64,000 bases of DNA, from assembly GCA_024639145.1 (NCBI GenBank), contig JAHEIZ010000090.1, positions 1 through 64,000 of the forward strand, in the 5' to 3' direction. Every line of letters starts with the position of its first letter. Position 1 is the first letter of the stretch. Positions 7,646 to 17,700 of the stretch are shown here, in pieces. The position numbers and the translations under genes are program-made. This DNA comes from Actinomycetes bacterium. GTDB lineage: Bacteria > Actinomycetota > Actinomycetes > S36-B12. The notes beneath the pieces are model-generated. The model was not told the origin of the DNA and did not search any database. It saw nothing but the letters and a program-made list of their open reading frames with translations.

Positions 7646-8671
7646 CTACATCGTCAGCGAATCGGCGGAAATTAGTGCGGGAGTCGAACGCCGAACTGAC
7701 GTGACGGCAGGCACTGCCTGACCTCGTTCCAGCCCCACGGCCAGCTCACTGTGCATACTCGGATCAATTGCGTAAGTGATGGCTTTGGCTGTGGACAAGA
7801 CTCTTGCTGCAGTCTTAGTAAGTGCATCCGAAGGCTGAGAGCGTGCCCAACCGGCGACGTAGGCGAATGTGTAATCCGACGTGTCGAGTCCGGCATAGGC
7901 CGACACCAAGAAGGCCACAGACTCCGCTTCTACCTCTTTCACTTCACGACACGGCATCGACCACGACTCGTCCACTGTGGGATCGTGCAGCAGCACGTGA
8001 CCTAGCTCGTGCGCCAAAGTTTTCACAGCTTGTGCATCGGACACGTCCTGCCGCACGAGTACTGATCGTTGCCGAAAATCGGTGACGCCGTTGGCGCCGC
8101 CGATCGATGCCGCATTCGGCGACCGATCGAGATGGAACCCTGCAGCAGATACTTGTCGAGCAAGTGCGGCCCATAATCCGTCCGGCGCTTGCCCTTCGAG
8201 CAACGTGGGTCGTTCAGGCTCTGGCAATGGATCGCCATCAGTTTGTGACACGTCGAAGACGGACGCGACACGAAATCCAGTCAACACCCGCCTGCTTTGC
8301 TCGCGCACATCATCTGGCTCAGGCGCGGTGCTCTCGTGTTCCGCGCCGTCGTGATCACTTACTCGCCGGGTGGTGGGGGCCAAGATTTTGATGCCGAATT
8401 CTCCCCGTCGCACTTGCCGGCCCACCGCCTTCCAAGCGGTGTACCCGGCGACAGCGCGAGCATCGGGACGCTGGGTGAGGATGAGGAGTTGATTGTTCGC
8501 CGAGTACGTGGGCAGACGCGCGGCGAACTCGAGCCATGCCTGCCACCCATCCGAACTGCGCAACGCTTCCACCCCAGCTTGCAGCTGGGCAAGAGTTGCA
8601 TCCAAGCTTGCCTGCCGCTCTTCTGGCGACTTCGCCTGCCTCGCTCCCGCAGACTTCTCTGTTGTACTCAC
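7646..8671 (-). CDS. ArdC-like antirestriction protein with ImmA/IrrE metallopeptidase domain, 341 aa
   Basis: The N-terminal domain (about 20-115) matches the ArdC/DUF1738 ssDNA-binding fold: a Ser-Ala-Asn-Asn-Gln block (YSANNQLLILTQRPDARAVA) and the WKAVGRQVRRGEFGIKIL signature. The C-terminal half carries an ImmA/IrrE-like zinc peptidase with HELGH (in KTLAHELGHVLLHD) and a downstream Glu in EVEAESVAFL. ArdC-type proteins protect incoming single-stranded plasmid DNA from host restriction. The GTG at 8671 overlaps the stop of the upstream gene (GTGA), which fixes the start and shows coupling. It is third in an operon read from promoter motif c. Its stop is 10 bp from the end of the convergent pentapeptide gene. 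Confidence 0.8.
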   Translation of the reverse strand: MSTTEKSAGARQAKSPEERQASLDATLAQLQAGVEALRSSDGWQAWLEFAARLPTYSANNQLLILTQRPDARAVAGYTAWKAVGRQVRRGEFGIKILAPTTRRVSDHDGAEHESTAPEPDDVREQSRRVLTGFRVASVFDVSQTDGDPLPEPERPTLLEGQAPDGLWAALARQVSAAGFHLDRSPNAASIGGANGVTDFRQRSVLVRQDVSDAQAVKTLAHELGHVLLHDPTVDESWSMPCREVKEVEAESVAFLVSAYAGLDTSDYTFAYVAGWARSQPSDALTKTAARVLSTAKAITYAIDPSMHSELAVGLERGQAVPAVTSVRRSTPALISADSLTM

Positions 8672-9153
8672 GCGGCGACCAACAACACGCCCGGTGCGAC
8701 AGCTTGCGCAGTGGGGCCACCTTCGAGTGGGGCAGGGCCGGACGTCGAAACCTGCAGCGCGCTCAGGCAGGCGTGCGCACGCGTCTTGACTTCGACCAGC
8801 GTTGTTCGACCTTCTCGACCAATGATGGTCACGGCTTCGAGTTGTCGAAGGAGTGCTGGGATCCATTCGACATTGTCACCGCAGGTGAGGTCGACCTCGA
8901 GGGGACATTCGACCGGCCAGGCCCCGGCTTCCACGAGGTCTTCGCAGACCCACGTCATTTCGTCGTGCAACCACAGGTACTCGGGGAACGCTCGGGGAGA
9001 ATTAACGAGGGGGAAGTCCTCGGTGAGCAGGCGGATGATGTCGGCCCACGCCCACGCTTGATTGAGCGAAGTGCTGCGACGAGATACAACGCGCACAAGC
9101 TCCTGCAGCGGACAAGTACGGGCAACAACAGGAACGAGGGTGAAATCACCCAT
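8668..9153 (-). CDS. Hypothetical protein, 161 aa
   Basis: Not recognised. The ATG at 9153 has GGAG 6 nt upstream. The protein is Trp/Leu-rich in its first half (SLNQAWAWADIIRLL..., EYLWLHDEMTWVCEDLVEA) and faintly resembles the protein at 34147-34623 in its W-L-H segment. It lies between the DUF4192 gene (96-bp gap) and the ArdC gene (4-nt overlap). It is likely a small cytoplasmic accessory protein of the element; no function is proposed. Confidence 0.6.
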   Translation of the reverse strand: MGDFTLVPVVARTCPLQELVRVVSRRSTSLNQAWAWADIIRLLTEDFPLVNSPRAFPEYLWLHDEMTWVCEDLVEAGAWPVECPLEVDLTCGDNVEWIPALLRQLEAVTIIGREGRTTLVEVKTRAHACLSALQVSTSGPAPLEGGPTAQAVAPGVLLVAA

Positions 9154-9249
9154 GACGACTCCAATCAGAAAGCAAGGTGAGATCCGACAACTGTCGGAAA
9201 GGTTCTGGTGCATGAGGCCGAGGGCACCCGCAGGTGCAGAGGGGCGATG

Positions 9250-10377
9250 TCAGCTGGCAAGGCTGGGTGCAGGTGAGGCGATCGAGGGTTCTTGGACTGT
9301 GCGTCCTGATGGCGCGGGAACCGGGCCGCCATGGCGACATACCTGCCGGTCTAGCTGGTGCATCACGCCAGTCCACGACGATGGCGGTAGACCCCGGCCG
9401 ATGGCCGTACCAACCATCTGTGCCAAGGAATATTCAGGGTCATCGCCTACGGCACGATCCAGGCAGGCGTTGGCTCGAGCACCATCACCGTGCGTCCAAT
9501 GCTGGATTGCCAACGCGGTAGCAGCGGGCGCCACATGCCCTTGCGGTGCGCTGCGCACTGCCATCGTGAGTGCCGAGATCACCTCAGCGCGACCTGTTCC
9601 ATCGTGCGTCAATTCCCACAACGCGGTGTCCCGCACACGAATGTCAGACAACCCCGCCAAGACATGCGCGAGAGTTTGTGGGGGCGGGGAAGGATTCGAG
9701 CGCAGTCCAGCGATCTGCTCAATGGCAGCATCACGCCAGGCCTCCACGTCTGCGTCGCCCACCTGCGTCGCACCAAGGTGGACAGCAACCTCACCTACTC
9801 GAGCAGGATCAGATGCCACCTCATCGACAAGTACCTGCCGTGACGGCGCCATTGCTGCTCCGGTCACCGCGAACTCCGCCGCGATCATGGTGCGCAACTC
9901 ATCAGAGATCGGCGTTCCCTCGATCGGGCAGCACGATGCGGTCTCGCACCCGTACGACCAGCGCGATGCGCCGTCGGTGTATAGGACGTCCTTAACCCAC
10001 ATGCCCGACTCGTCGAGCTGATCGACCAACCCATCCACTAGGCGTGTGGACGGCAGTAGCCCCGCATGGGCGGGGTTCTGGTCACCAAAGACAGCCACGA
10101 TCACCGTCGTCGATCCGCTCGCTCGCATAGGCGCCACCGCCGCTTCTGCAACTTCAGCGAGATCGCTGTCGGTTAATGCCTCTGAAGGCGTGTCAAAACG
10201 CTGAGTAATCCGGATCGACTCCCGACCGGACCCGTCATCAGCTAGGCCTACCAACACGACAGATTCACGGGGCGGAAAACCCAGCAAGTGAGGAACTGCT
10301 GCCAAAAAGGCATCAGGACTGGACAGAGTCAGCCGCTGGGGCACAGCGGCGAGTAAAGAAGTGCGGGGATCGGACAT
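9250..10377 (-). CDS. DUF4192-family protein, 375 aa
   Basis: A typical actinobacterial DUF4192 protein. It has the N-terminal signature FLAAVPHLLGFPPRESVVLV, a middle region with WSYGCETASCCPIEGTP (the conserved Cys cluster) and a helical C-terminal part resembling TPR-like repeats (ALAIQHWTHGDGARANACLD). DUF4192 genes often sit on actinobacterial chromosomes and plasmids; their function is unknown. The ATG at 10377 is preferred over the GTG at 10383 because GGAAGG lies 7 nt before it. It is first gene of the operon 9250-8668-7646, with promoter motif c ending about 47 nt upstream. Confidence 0.8.
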   Translation of the reverse strand: MSDPRTSLLAAVPQRLTLSSPDAFLAAVPHLLGFPPRESVVLVGLADDGSGRESIRITQRFDTPSEALTDSDLAEVAEAAVAPMRASGSTTVIVAVFGDQNPAHAGLLPSTRLVDGLVDQLDESGMWVKDVLYTDGASRWSYGCETASCCPIEGTPISDELRTMIAAEFAVTGAAMAPSRQVLVDEVASDPARVGEVAVHLGATQVGDADVEAWRDAAIEQIAGLRSNPSPPPQTLAHVLAGLSDIRVRDTALWELTHDGTGRAEVISALTMAVRSAPQGHVAPAATALAIQHWTHGDGARANACLDRAVGDDPEYSLAQMVGTAIGRGLPPSSWTGVMHQLDRQVCRHGGPVPAPSGRTVQEPSIASPAPSLAS

Positions 10378-10424
10378 GTTCACGCCTTCCGGTCAGGACC
10401 ACGCCAATCGCGGCCTCTGACTTA

Positions 10425-10457
10425 TCAACGGCGTGACCGTCTCGGTACCTCGCATTT
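10425..10457 (-). promoter_or_regulatory. Element-wide bipartite promoter motif, copy c
   Basis: Minus strand: AAATGCGAGGTACCGAG, then CGTTGA 17 bp after GAGG. It lies about 47 nt before the DUF4192 start and points away from pglW, so it does not drive the BREX operon. With copies a and e it defines the best-conserved form. Confidence 0.75.
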
Positions 10458-10583
10458 CCTCGAATTCGCACCTCGGGCCTGATCATGTCGGTCCCTGCCA
10501 CTACTCTCGGAGGGCGTAATCAGTTCGCGCGTGAGGCGTCTCTCGCGGCGTGCTTCTTGGGTGTGTGAAATGGGGGAGGTCTG

Positions 10584-13500
10584 GTGCGCGAAGACTCTCC
10601 TCAGTGGATAGATGTAGGCCAGCCAGCCACCCCGGCAGAAGCAGAAGCGCTACGTGCAATCAAGGCAATGCTCGCTGATGGAGCCCTCGCATGGGGCTGG
10701 TCCAACATCGCCTTTATTTCAGTCAATGGTCGTCTCGCGGAAACTGACTTGTTGTTGCTGACCCGCTCAGGGTTGACATTGGTGGAGCTCAAGGGCTGGC
10801 ACGGCCGGATCAGTGGCAATCAGCAAACGTGGCGTGTGAACGATGAACCGCGAAGTAACCCCTTGTTCACAACGGACATGAAAGCAAAGTGGCTTCGTGA
10901 ACTCCTTCGCTACGTCCAGCCGGGGCGAAGGGACATCCAAATCCCCTTCGTGAAGGCAATTACAGTGCTGCACGACCGCGATTCGGTAGTTGATTTAGAC
11001 GAAATTGCATCGACTGATACTTACGCGCTGGACGGCTACAACGTCAGAGGTCTTCCGCTATTCAGCGATTTTTTGGCCAAGGTGCCCACGGATAGCCGCA
11101 ACGCGGTTGACGCCCGAAGGGCCAAAGAGCTCAAGGCAGTCATCGACTTAGCGGGATTCACCGCCCCGCCTCGCATGCGCAAAGTTGGGCAGTATTCCGT
11201 CGATCGGCTCGAGCCGTTGCGACAAGGCGCTACCTGGTCTGACGTTGTTGCTGAGAATCCGCATCTTCAAGGCCAGCTCAAACGGATTCGGCTCTATGAC
11301 GTGCCCCGTGGTGCCTCTCCCGAGCGACGACAGCAGGTGATCCGCTCTGCCCAGCGTGAATTTTTCCTGACCAGTGGCCTTCGCCATCCTGGTGTCACCG
11401 CACCTGAGGATTTTTTTGACGATCCACAGGCGGGCCCGGCTCTTGTCTTTGCGCACGAACCTGCAGCCGTGCGACTGGATGAATGGCTAGCGGACAACGC
11501 GGCCTCCCTTACCCCAGACCGTCGTCTTGAAGTCATCCGGCAAATTGCGGAAATCCTGCGCTACGCCCACATGCGCGGGGTGACGCATCGGGCATTGACG
11601 CCGCTTCAGGTGTACGTGACGGAAGCGAAGTCCGGTTCCTTACGCGTATCCGTTCGTGATTGGCAGACAGGTCGCGAAGAACCTGGGTTCGATCGTGGCA
11701 CGGCGACACCGGCACCGACGGTGCTGCGTGGCACGAAACATGTCGCCGAGAATGTCGATGCGTCGACGTGGGTCTACCTTGCACCCGAACTCCACACGGC
11801 CGAAGACCCCGATGGTGTTGCGCTCGATGTGTACGGCCTGGGAGCAGTGAGTTACCTGGTCATCACCGGCGTTGCGCCCGCAGGAAGTATCGCCGAGTTA
11901 GAGCAGCGGATCCGAGGCAGCCAGGGCCTTGATCCGGCAGTATCGCTCGATGCCATTCCTGCCGGATTACGCGAACTTGTGCGCCGTGCTACTCATCCTG
12001 ATGCGCGAATGGACAGGACTCCGGATGTGCCCGCGTTCCTTGCAGATCTGGACGCAGCTGAACGTGCACTACATCAGGACTCAGTACCGGAGAGTGTGGA
12101 CGATCCGCTCGAGGCGCAAGTTGACTCTATTCTCGATGGTCGATTCATCGTCGTTGAACGACTTGGATCTGGCTCTACTGGGCTAGCGCTATTGGTCACT
12201 GACCTTGAGAATGAAAGTGTCCTGAAACTCGCGCATGACGCAACCAAGGAAGCTCGGCTGCAAAAAGAGTACGAGACGCTCGCTGCAATCGACCACCCAC
12301 GAATCGTCAAAGTTCTTAGCGAGCCGTTTCGTATCGGTGGGCACCTGACTTTGAAATTAGAAGACGCAGGTCGACCCACCCTGGGCACTCGAATCAGGCA
12401 GGAAGGTCGACTGACCCTCGACCAACTCGAGCGCTACGGCACTGATCTTTTGGAGGCCTGCGCCCACTTGGACTCTCGTGGCATCCTTCATCGCGACATC
12501 AAGCCAGACAACCTGGGCGTGCGTCCTGCACCGGGAGATCGACGCCCGCGGCTGGTCCTATTCGATTTCTCACTTTCCACTGAACCGTTGGAACACGTTC
12601 GTGCCGGCACTCCGCCGTACCTCGACCCGTTCCTTGGTGGTGGTCGGCGTCCGCGCTATGACCGTGCCGCGGAGCGTTTCGCCATCGCGGTCACACTCTT
12701 CGAAATGGCTACGGGGACGCGGCCTGTGTGGGGAAGCGGCGATGCAGATCCCGCCACCATTACCGATGAAGTGACGATCACAGCCGACATGTTCGAACCG
12801 AGTGTCGCAACGTCGATGACCTCATTGTTTCGAAAGGCACTGGCGCGCGACGCAGGTCAACGTCACGGAGATCTGTCGGAACTCGCGCAGAGCTGGGCTT
12901 CTGTGTTCGCCGCGGCTGACGCGCGCACTCAGATTCCTGACGAAGACGAAGGCACGGTGCGTGAAGTAGTAGTTGAAGCGACGACCCCGCTTGCTGATGC
13001 TGGGCTCAGCGCTCGCGCGCTGTCCGCGCTCTCCCGCCTCGAAGTGACGACAGTTGGCGAACTCCTCGCCGTTTCCCCTTTCCGTATAAACAATATTTCA
13101 GGATTGGGGGAGAAGACGCGGCGCGAAATTCAGCACCGTATCCGCGATTGGCGCCGGCTCCTGAACTCTAAGCCCACGGTCGAACTTGAACTCGAGGCCG
13201 ACTCTCCGGCAGTGATGAGAAGTGGTGTCGACGCACTAGCAGAATTCCTCAAGCCACAGTCGACCAACCGCAACGCCAGCGAGATCGGGCTGGCGGTGAT
13301 CGCCCTGGGATTGCAGCCGCTGGCAAGTGGAGACTTATGGCCCACCATTACTCAACTCGGTGAGCAATTGGGCGTTACGCGGGGGCGCGCTAGCCAGATA
13401 ATGGAGAAGCTCCGAAAGTCGTGGCTGCGCGCGACAACCGACGTGGGTCTCGCAGCCGACGTTCAATCCATCATTGCCGGCCTCGGGGGAATCGCTGAAG

Positions 13501-14747
13501 TGGGCGAGGTTGCCCGAGTCCTACTTGCAACGCAGGGGTCAACGTCCGTCGAACCGCTGCGCACCGCTCAGGCAGTAGGAGTCGTTCGAGCAGTGATCGA
13601 GTCAGACCTCGAGGGAGGGGGCGACTCCAAGTTCGCCGCACGTCGGATCGGCCACCGGGTAATCGTGGCTCTTGAGCCAGAGGATCCTGACGCAACCGCG
13701 GCAGACGCAACCCTGGACTGGGTCAAACAGTTATCCATCGCAGCCGATCACCTAGCCGGCCAACGACCGATCCCCGTTCGTGCGACAGCACTCGATGTTC
13801 TTCGCGGAATCCAGCCACCGGAGCGTGCCGCGGCGCTGTCGGACGAGCGACTACTTCGCATTTCAGCTGCTGCATCTCAGACGGCTGCCGTAGGCAGCCG
13901 AGGTGAGGTGTACCCGCGCGACATGGACGCAGAGGAGGCGGTGCGGCTTACTTTGGCGGGAGTTTCGGTCAACCGCTTGATGCTGACACCTGAACAAGTA
14001 CGAGATCGAGTACTGGGTCGATTCCCCGAAGCCGCGCCAATTCCGAGCAGGCCAGCACTTGACCGACTCGTGACGTCGGTTGATCCGTTGCTTGCCTGGA
14101 ATGGCACGAGTTATGGATCGGACCCTTCGACAACAGGCAGTTTGCTGCCGACTCAACATGGCATGACCATTCTCGGCTCCCGCATCATCGGGTCCACCTA
14201 CGACGAAGTCGATGCACGCTTGCGAAGTTCACTCACTTCACGAGGTTTTCTCACTCTCGCAGTGGACCCCCGTCGCCAAGATCAAGCGGCGAATGTGCTC
14301 GCAGCAGAGTTCGGTCTCAGGGTCGTCAACCTGACGGACATCTTGCTCGACTCTGGCCTCGCCCTGGCGGAGCGGACAAACGTCGACTGGACTTTCCTGC
14401 TCAATGTTGACGCCAAAGATCCGAGCAGCCTCGACAGAGAGCAGCTCAACAACTTCGTGAGCGCCGCACTGGATGCTGCACTTCCAGAGGTGTTCGCAAG
14501 CCAGGAGCCGCTGCTCCTAGTCGATGCAGCACCACTTGGCCGATATCGGCAACAATCGCGGCTCGCTGACCTTGCTGACCTGGCATCGAAGCGCCCGGCT
14601 GCGCGTTGGCTTCTGGTACCGCACCGCGATTCGGGTGGGCCACCATCGCTGGACGACCACGTGGCCGTACCTCTCGGCGCTGACGGCTACCTGACCATTG
14701 GAACCGATTTCCTTGACCGAGCGGCCATTCAGGAGACTGCCTCATGA
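10584..14747 (+). CDS. pglW: PglW: NERD-domain serine/threonine kinase of type 2 BREX, 1387 aa
   Basis: The large kinase of the Pgl/BREX type 2 phage-defence system. An N-terminal NERD nuclease-like domain (about 12-130, with TDLLLLTRSGLTLVELKGW) is followed by a first kinase-like lobe (about 200-490). There the catalytic loop reads THRALTPLQVYV, without the Asp, so it looks like a pseudokinase. A second, apparently active kinase (about 515-780) has GSGSTGLALL, a Lys near 548, HRDIKPDN near 636 and DFS in place of DFG near 661. The C-terminus adds a helix-hairpin-helix resembling the RNA polymerase alpha CTD (LEVTTVGELLAVSPFRIN) and a sigma4-like HTH (GVTRGRASQIMEKLR). The GTG start follows GGGGGAGG. 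Its stop overlaps the pglX ATG (ATGA). In Streptomyces coelicolor PglW is required for phage resistance. Confidence 0.93.
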   Translation: MREDSPQWIDVGQPATPAEAEALRAIKAMLADGALAWGWSNIAFISVNGRLAETDLLLLTRSGLTLVELKGWHGRISGNQQTWRVNDEPRSNPLFTTDMKAKWLRELLRYVQPGRRDIQIPFVKAITVLHDRDSVVDLDEIASTDTYALDGYNVRGLPLFSDFLAKVPTDSRNAVDARRAKELKAVIDLAGFTAPPRMRKVGQYSVDRLEPLRQGATWSDVVAENPHLQGQLKRIRLYDVPRGASPERRQQVIRSAQREFFLTSGLRHPGVTAPEDFFDDPQAGPALVFAHEPAAVRLDEWLADNAASLTPDRRLEVIRQIAEILRYAHMRGVTHRALTPLQVYVTEAKSGSLRVSVRDWQTGREEPGFDRGTATPAPTVLRGTKHVAENVDASTWVYLAPELHTAEDPDGVALDVYGLGAVSYLVITGVAPAGSIAELEQRIRGSQGLDPAVSLDAIPAGLRELVRRATHPDARMDRTPDVPAFLADLDAAERALHQDSVPESVDDPLEAQVDSILDGRFIVVERLGSGSTGLALLVTDLENESVLKLAHDATKEARLQKEYETLAAIDHPRIVKVLSEPFRIGGHLTLKLEDAGRPTLGTRIRQEGRLTLDQLERYGTDLLEACAHLDSRGILHRDIKPDNLGVRPAPGDRRPRLVLFDFSLSTEPLEHVRAGTPPYLDPFLGGGRRPRYDRAAERFAIAVTLFEMATGTRPVWGSGDADPATITDEVTITADMFEPSVATSMTSLFRKALARDAGQRHGDLSELAQSWASVFAAADARTQIPDEDEGTVREVVVEATTPLADAGLSARALSALSRLEVTTVGELLAVSPFRINNISGLGEKTRREIQHRIRDWRRLLNSKPTVELELEADSPAVMRSGVDALAEFLKPQSTNRNASEIGLAVIALGLQPLASGDLWPTITQLGEQLGVTRGRASQIMEKLRKSWLRATTDVGLAADVQSIIAGLGGIAEVGEVARVLLATQGSTSVEPLRTAQAVGVVRAVIESDLEGGGDSKFAARRIGHRVIVALEPEDPDATAADATLDWVKQLSIAADHLAGQRPIPVRATALDVLRGIQPPERAAALSDERLLRISAAASQTAAVGSRGEVYPRDMDAEEAVRLTLAGVSVNRLMLTPEQVRDRVLGRFPEAAPIPSRPALDRLVTSVDPLLAWNGTSYGSDPSTTGSLLPTQHGMTILGSRIIGSTYDEVDARLRSSLTSRGFLTLAVDPRRQDQAANVLAAEFGLRVVNLTDILLDSGLALAERTNVDWTFLLNVDAKDPSSLDREQLNNFVSAALDAALPEVFASQEPLLLVDAAPLGRYRQQSRLADLADLASKRPAARWLLVPHRDSGGPPSLDDHVAVPLGADGYLTIGTDFLDRAAIQETAS

Positions 14748-17700
14748 CCCGTGCAAGCGCTGGAACCTCCCTCGTCAAAGAGCTTCAAACACAGGTAAAG
14801 AAGGTCGCGACGGACCTGCGGGAGCGAAGTGACCGCGCCGAAGACGCATGGGCATCAGACCTCAAGGCCGAGTACGAGCACGCCCGCGAACGCGGGCGCA
14901 CCGGACTCACATGGAGTGAATGGCGAGATGGTGAAGTAGACCTCGCCGCGGTTGCCTGGGTTCTAGCCACGGTCTTCATCCGTTTCTGTGAAGACAACAG
15001 CCTCATCGACGGCCCATGGATCACCGGCGCAGGAGCCCGATACTCACAAGCAGCCGACAACGAGACGGCCTTCTATGCAGCCGACCCCACGCGCAATTCT
15101 CGCGACTGGCTGCAGGCCGGCTTTGGCGCGTTGGCCGACCTGCCAGCCGGTCGCGATCTGCTCGATCGACGCCACAATCTTGTATGGCGAGCGCCCATCA
15201 GCGCCGATGCTTCGGCCGGACTCCTGAATTTCTGGCGCACCCAGGATGTCGAAGGCAACCTTGTCCACGACCTCACTGACCACACCCTGGATACCCGATT
15301 CCTCGGGGACCTGTACCAAGACCTCAGCGACTACGCCAAGAAGAAGTACGCGCTCCTGCAGACTCCAGTATTCGTCGAGGAGTTCATCCTCGACCGCACC
15401 TTGACACCAGCCATCGACGAGTTCGGGATCGACGGACTCAAGTTGATCGACCCGACCTGCGGTTCAGGCCACTTTCTGCTGGGTGCCTTTGACCGCCTGT
15501 TGAACAGGTGGCAGACACAGGCCCCGGCCATGGATGCTCGCCAGCGAGTGCAAAAAGCACTCGACTCGATTCATGGAGTCGATCTCAACCCTTTCGCGGT
15601 GGCTATCGCGCGCTTTCGGCTCACCGTGGTCGCGCTCAAAGCAGCCGGCATCACGAAGCTCACGGATGCCCCGGCATTTGAGTACCACCTCGCGGTAGGT
15701 GATTCACTCATCAAGCACGGAGTCCAGACCGACCTACTGGCGATGGACGAAGACTTCGCCTACATGAACGAAGACGTTGCTGAGCACCCCAGCATTCTTG
15801 ACAGAGGCCGGTACCACGTCGTGGTGGGCAACCCGCCCTACATCACGGTCAAGGACAAAGCGCTCAACGAGCGCTACCGGCAGGACTATCGAACCTGCCA
15901 CAGGCAGTACGCCCTGAGCGTGCCGTTCATGGAGTTGTTCTTCGACCTCGCAGTGAAAGGTGGTTCTGAGAAGGCTGCAGGCTACGTCGGTCAGATCACC
16001 AGCAACTCGTTCATGAAGCGCGAGTTCGGCAGCAAAGTCATCGAGGAGCTACTGTCGGGAACAGGCTCATTGCAGTTGGAGAACCCCGTCGACCTCACCT
16101 ACGTTCTCGACACCTCCGGCGCCTACATCCCAGGCCACGGCACTCCGACTGTAATCCTCATTGGGCGACACCGCCGACCCGTCGGCGACACCGTGCGAGC
16201 AGCACTCGGCGTACGCGGTGAGCCAGGCGCGCCGGAGGACCCCGCGCACGGCTTGGTCTGGTCCGAATTGATGGCAGCCGTCGATCACCCCGACACCAAC
16301 GGGCAGTACCTCACCATCACCGATATACCGCGCGGTGTCCTTTCGACGCATCCGTGGTCATTAAGCGGCGGAGGAACTGGGGATCTAAAAGTAACCATGG
16401 AAGCAGCATCACTTGTCCCACTCGCAGATGTTTGGGAAGTGTGTGGGTTTGGAGCAATTACGGGAGAAGACGAAGCATTCGCTTTTCCCCATCATGTGGC
16501 TTGGCGTCTCGATTCTCAGAGTCGTTCTTATATTCGCGGTGAGGACCTCCGGGACTTCGGAAGCGCAGAAGAGTTGCTTACGCTTTGGCCCTACGAAGGA
16601 TCCGTCGGAAAGTGGCATGCTCGGATGCCTGCTGCTGCGACTTCGCACCTGTGGTCTTTAAGGACCAACCTCAAAGCGAGGAAGCGATTCGGGAACCCAA
16701 TGAGTGGCATTCCCGGTTTGGCGTGGTTCGAGTTCCGTGAGCCTTACTTCGCGCGGCTCGATTCGCCAATGCTTTTGACGTTCGCGTTTGTGGCGACGCA
16801 CAACCATTTCGTGCTGGACCGTGGCGGGAAGGTGTTTAACAGGTCGGCGCCGGTGATCAAGTTGCCGGTGGGGGCAACTGAGGATGAGTACCTGGATTTG
16901 TTGGGGGTGTTGAACTCGTCGACGGCGTGCTTCTGGCTCAAGCAGGTCAGCCACGGCAAGGGTAACGGTGGGGTCAACGAAGGTATGCGTGGCGAGGATT
17001 GGGAGGAGTTCTACGAGTTCACCGGCACGAAGTTGCAGGAGTTCCCGCTGCCGCAATCGCTGCCGCGGGAGCGTGCGCGCCGTCTGGATGTGCTGGCGCA
17101 GCGGACGGCGCTGTCGCTGCCGGCGGCGGTGCTGGGCGAGGCTGGCGGTGACCTGGTCGGTCGACTGGGGCAGGCACAGGAGGCGTACCAGGCCGGGCGG
17201 GCGCAGTTGGTGTTCGAGCAGGAGGAGCTCGACTGGGGGGTGTATCGGTCGTACGGCCTGATCGATGAGGACATGACCTACTCAGGCGGCGGCATGGAGC
17301 AGATTGCGCTGGGGCAGCGGGCGTTCGAGATTGCCTTGGCGCGCAGGGTGGCGGACGGGTCGGAGTCGACTGCATGGTTTGAGCGGCATGGTTCGACGGC
17401 GATCACTGAGCTTCCGGGCCAGTGGCCGGAGGACTATCGGGCGTTGGTGCAGCGGCGCCTTGATCTGATCGCGTCGGATCCGTTCATTGGTCTGCTGGAG
17501 CGTCCGGAGTACAAGCGGCGTTGGGCTTCTGCGTCGTGGGAGCAGATGCAGGCCGAGGCGTTGGGTGACTTCATTCTTGATCGTCTGGAGGAGTCGTCGC
17601 TGTGGTCGGATGCGTCCGGCCCGAGCGTGTTGTCGGTGGCGCAGTTGGCTGACCGGGTGCGTGGTGATGCGGAGTTGGTGGAGGCGGTTTGTCTGTTGCG

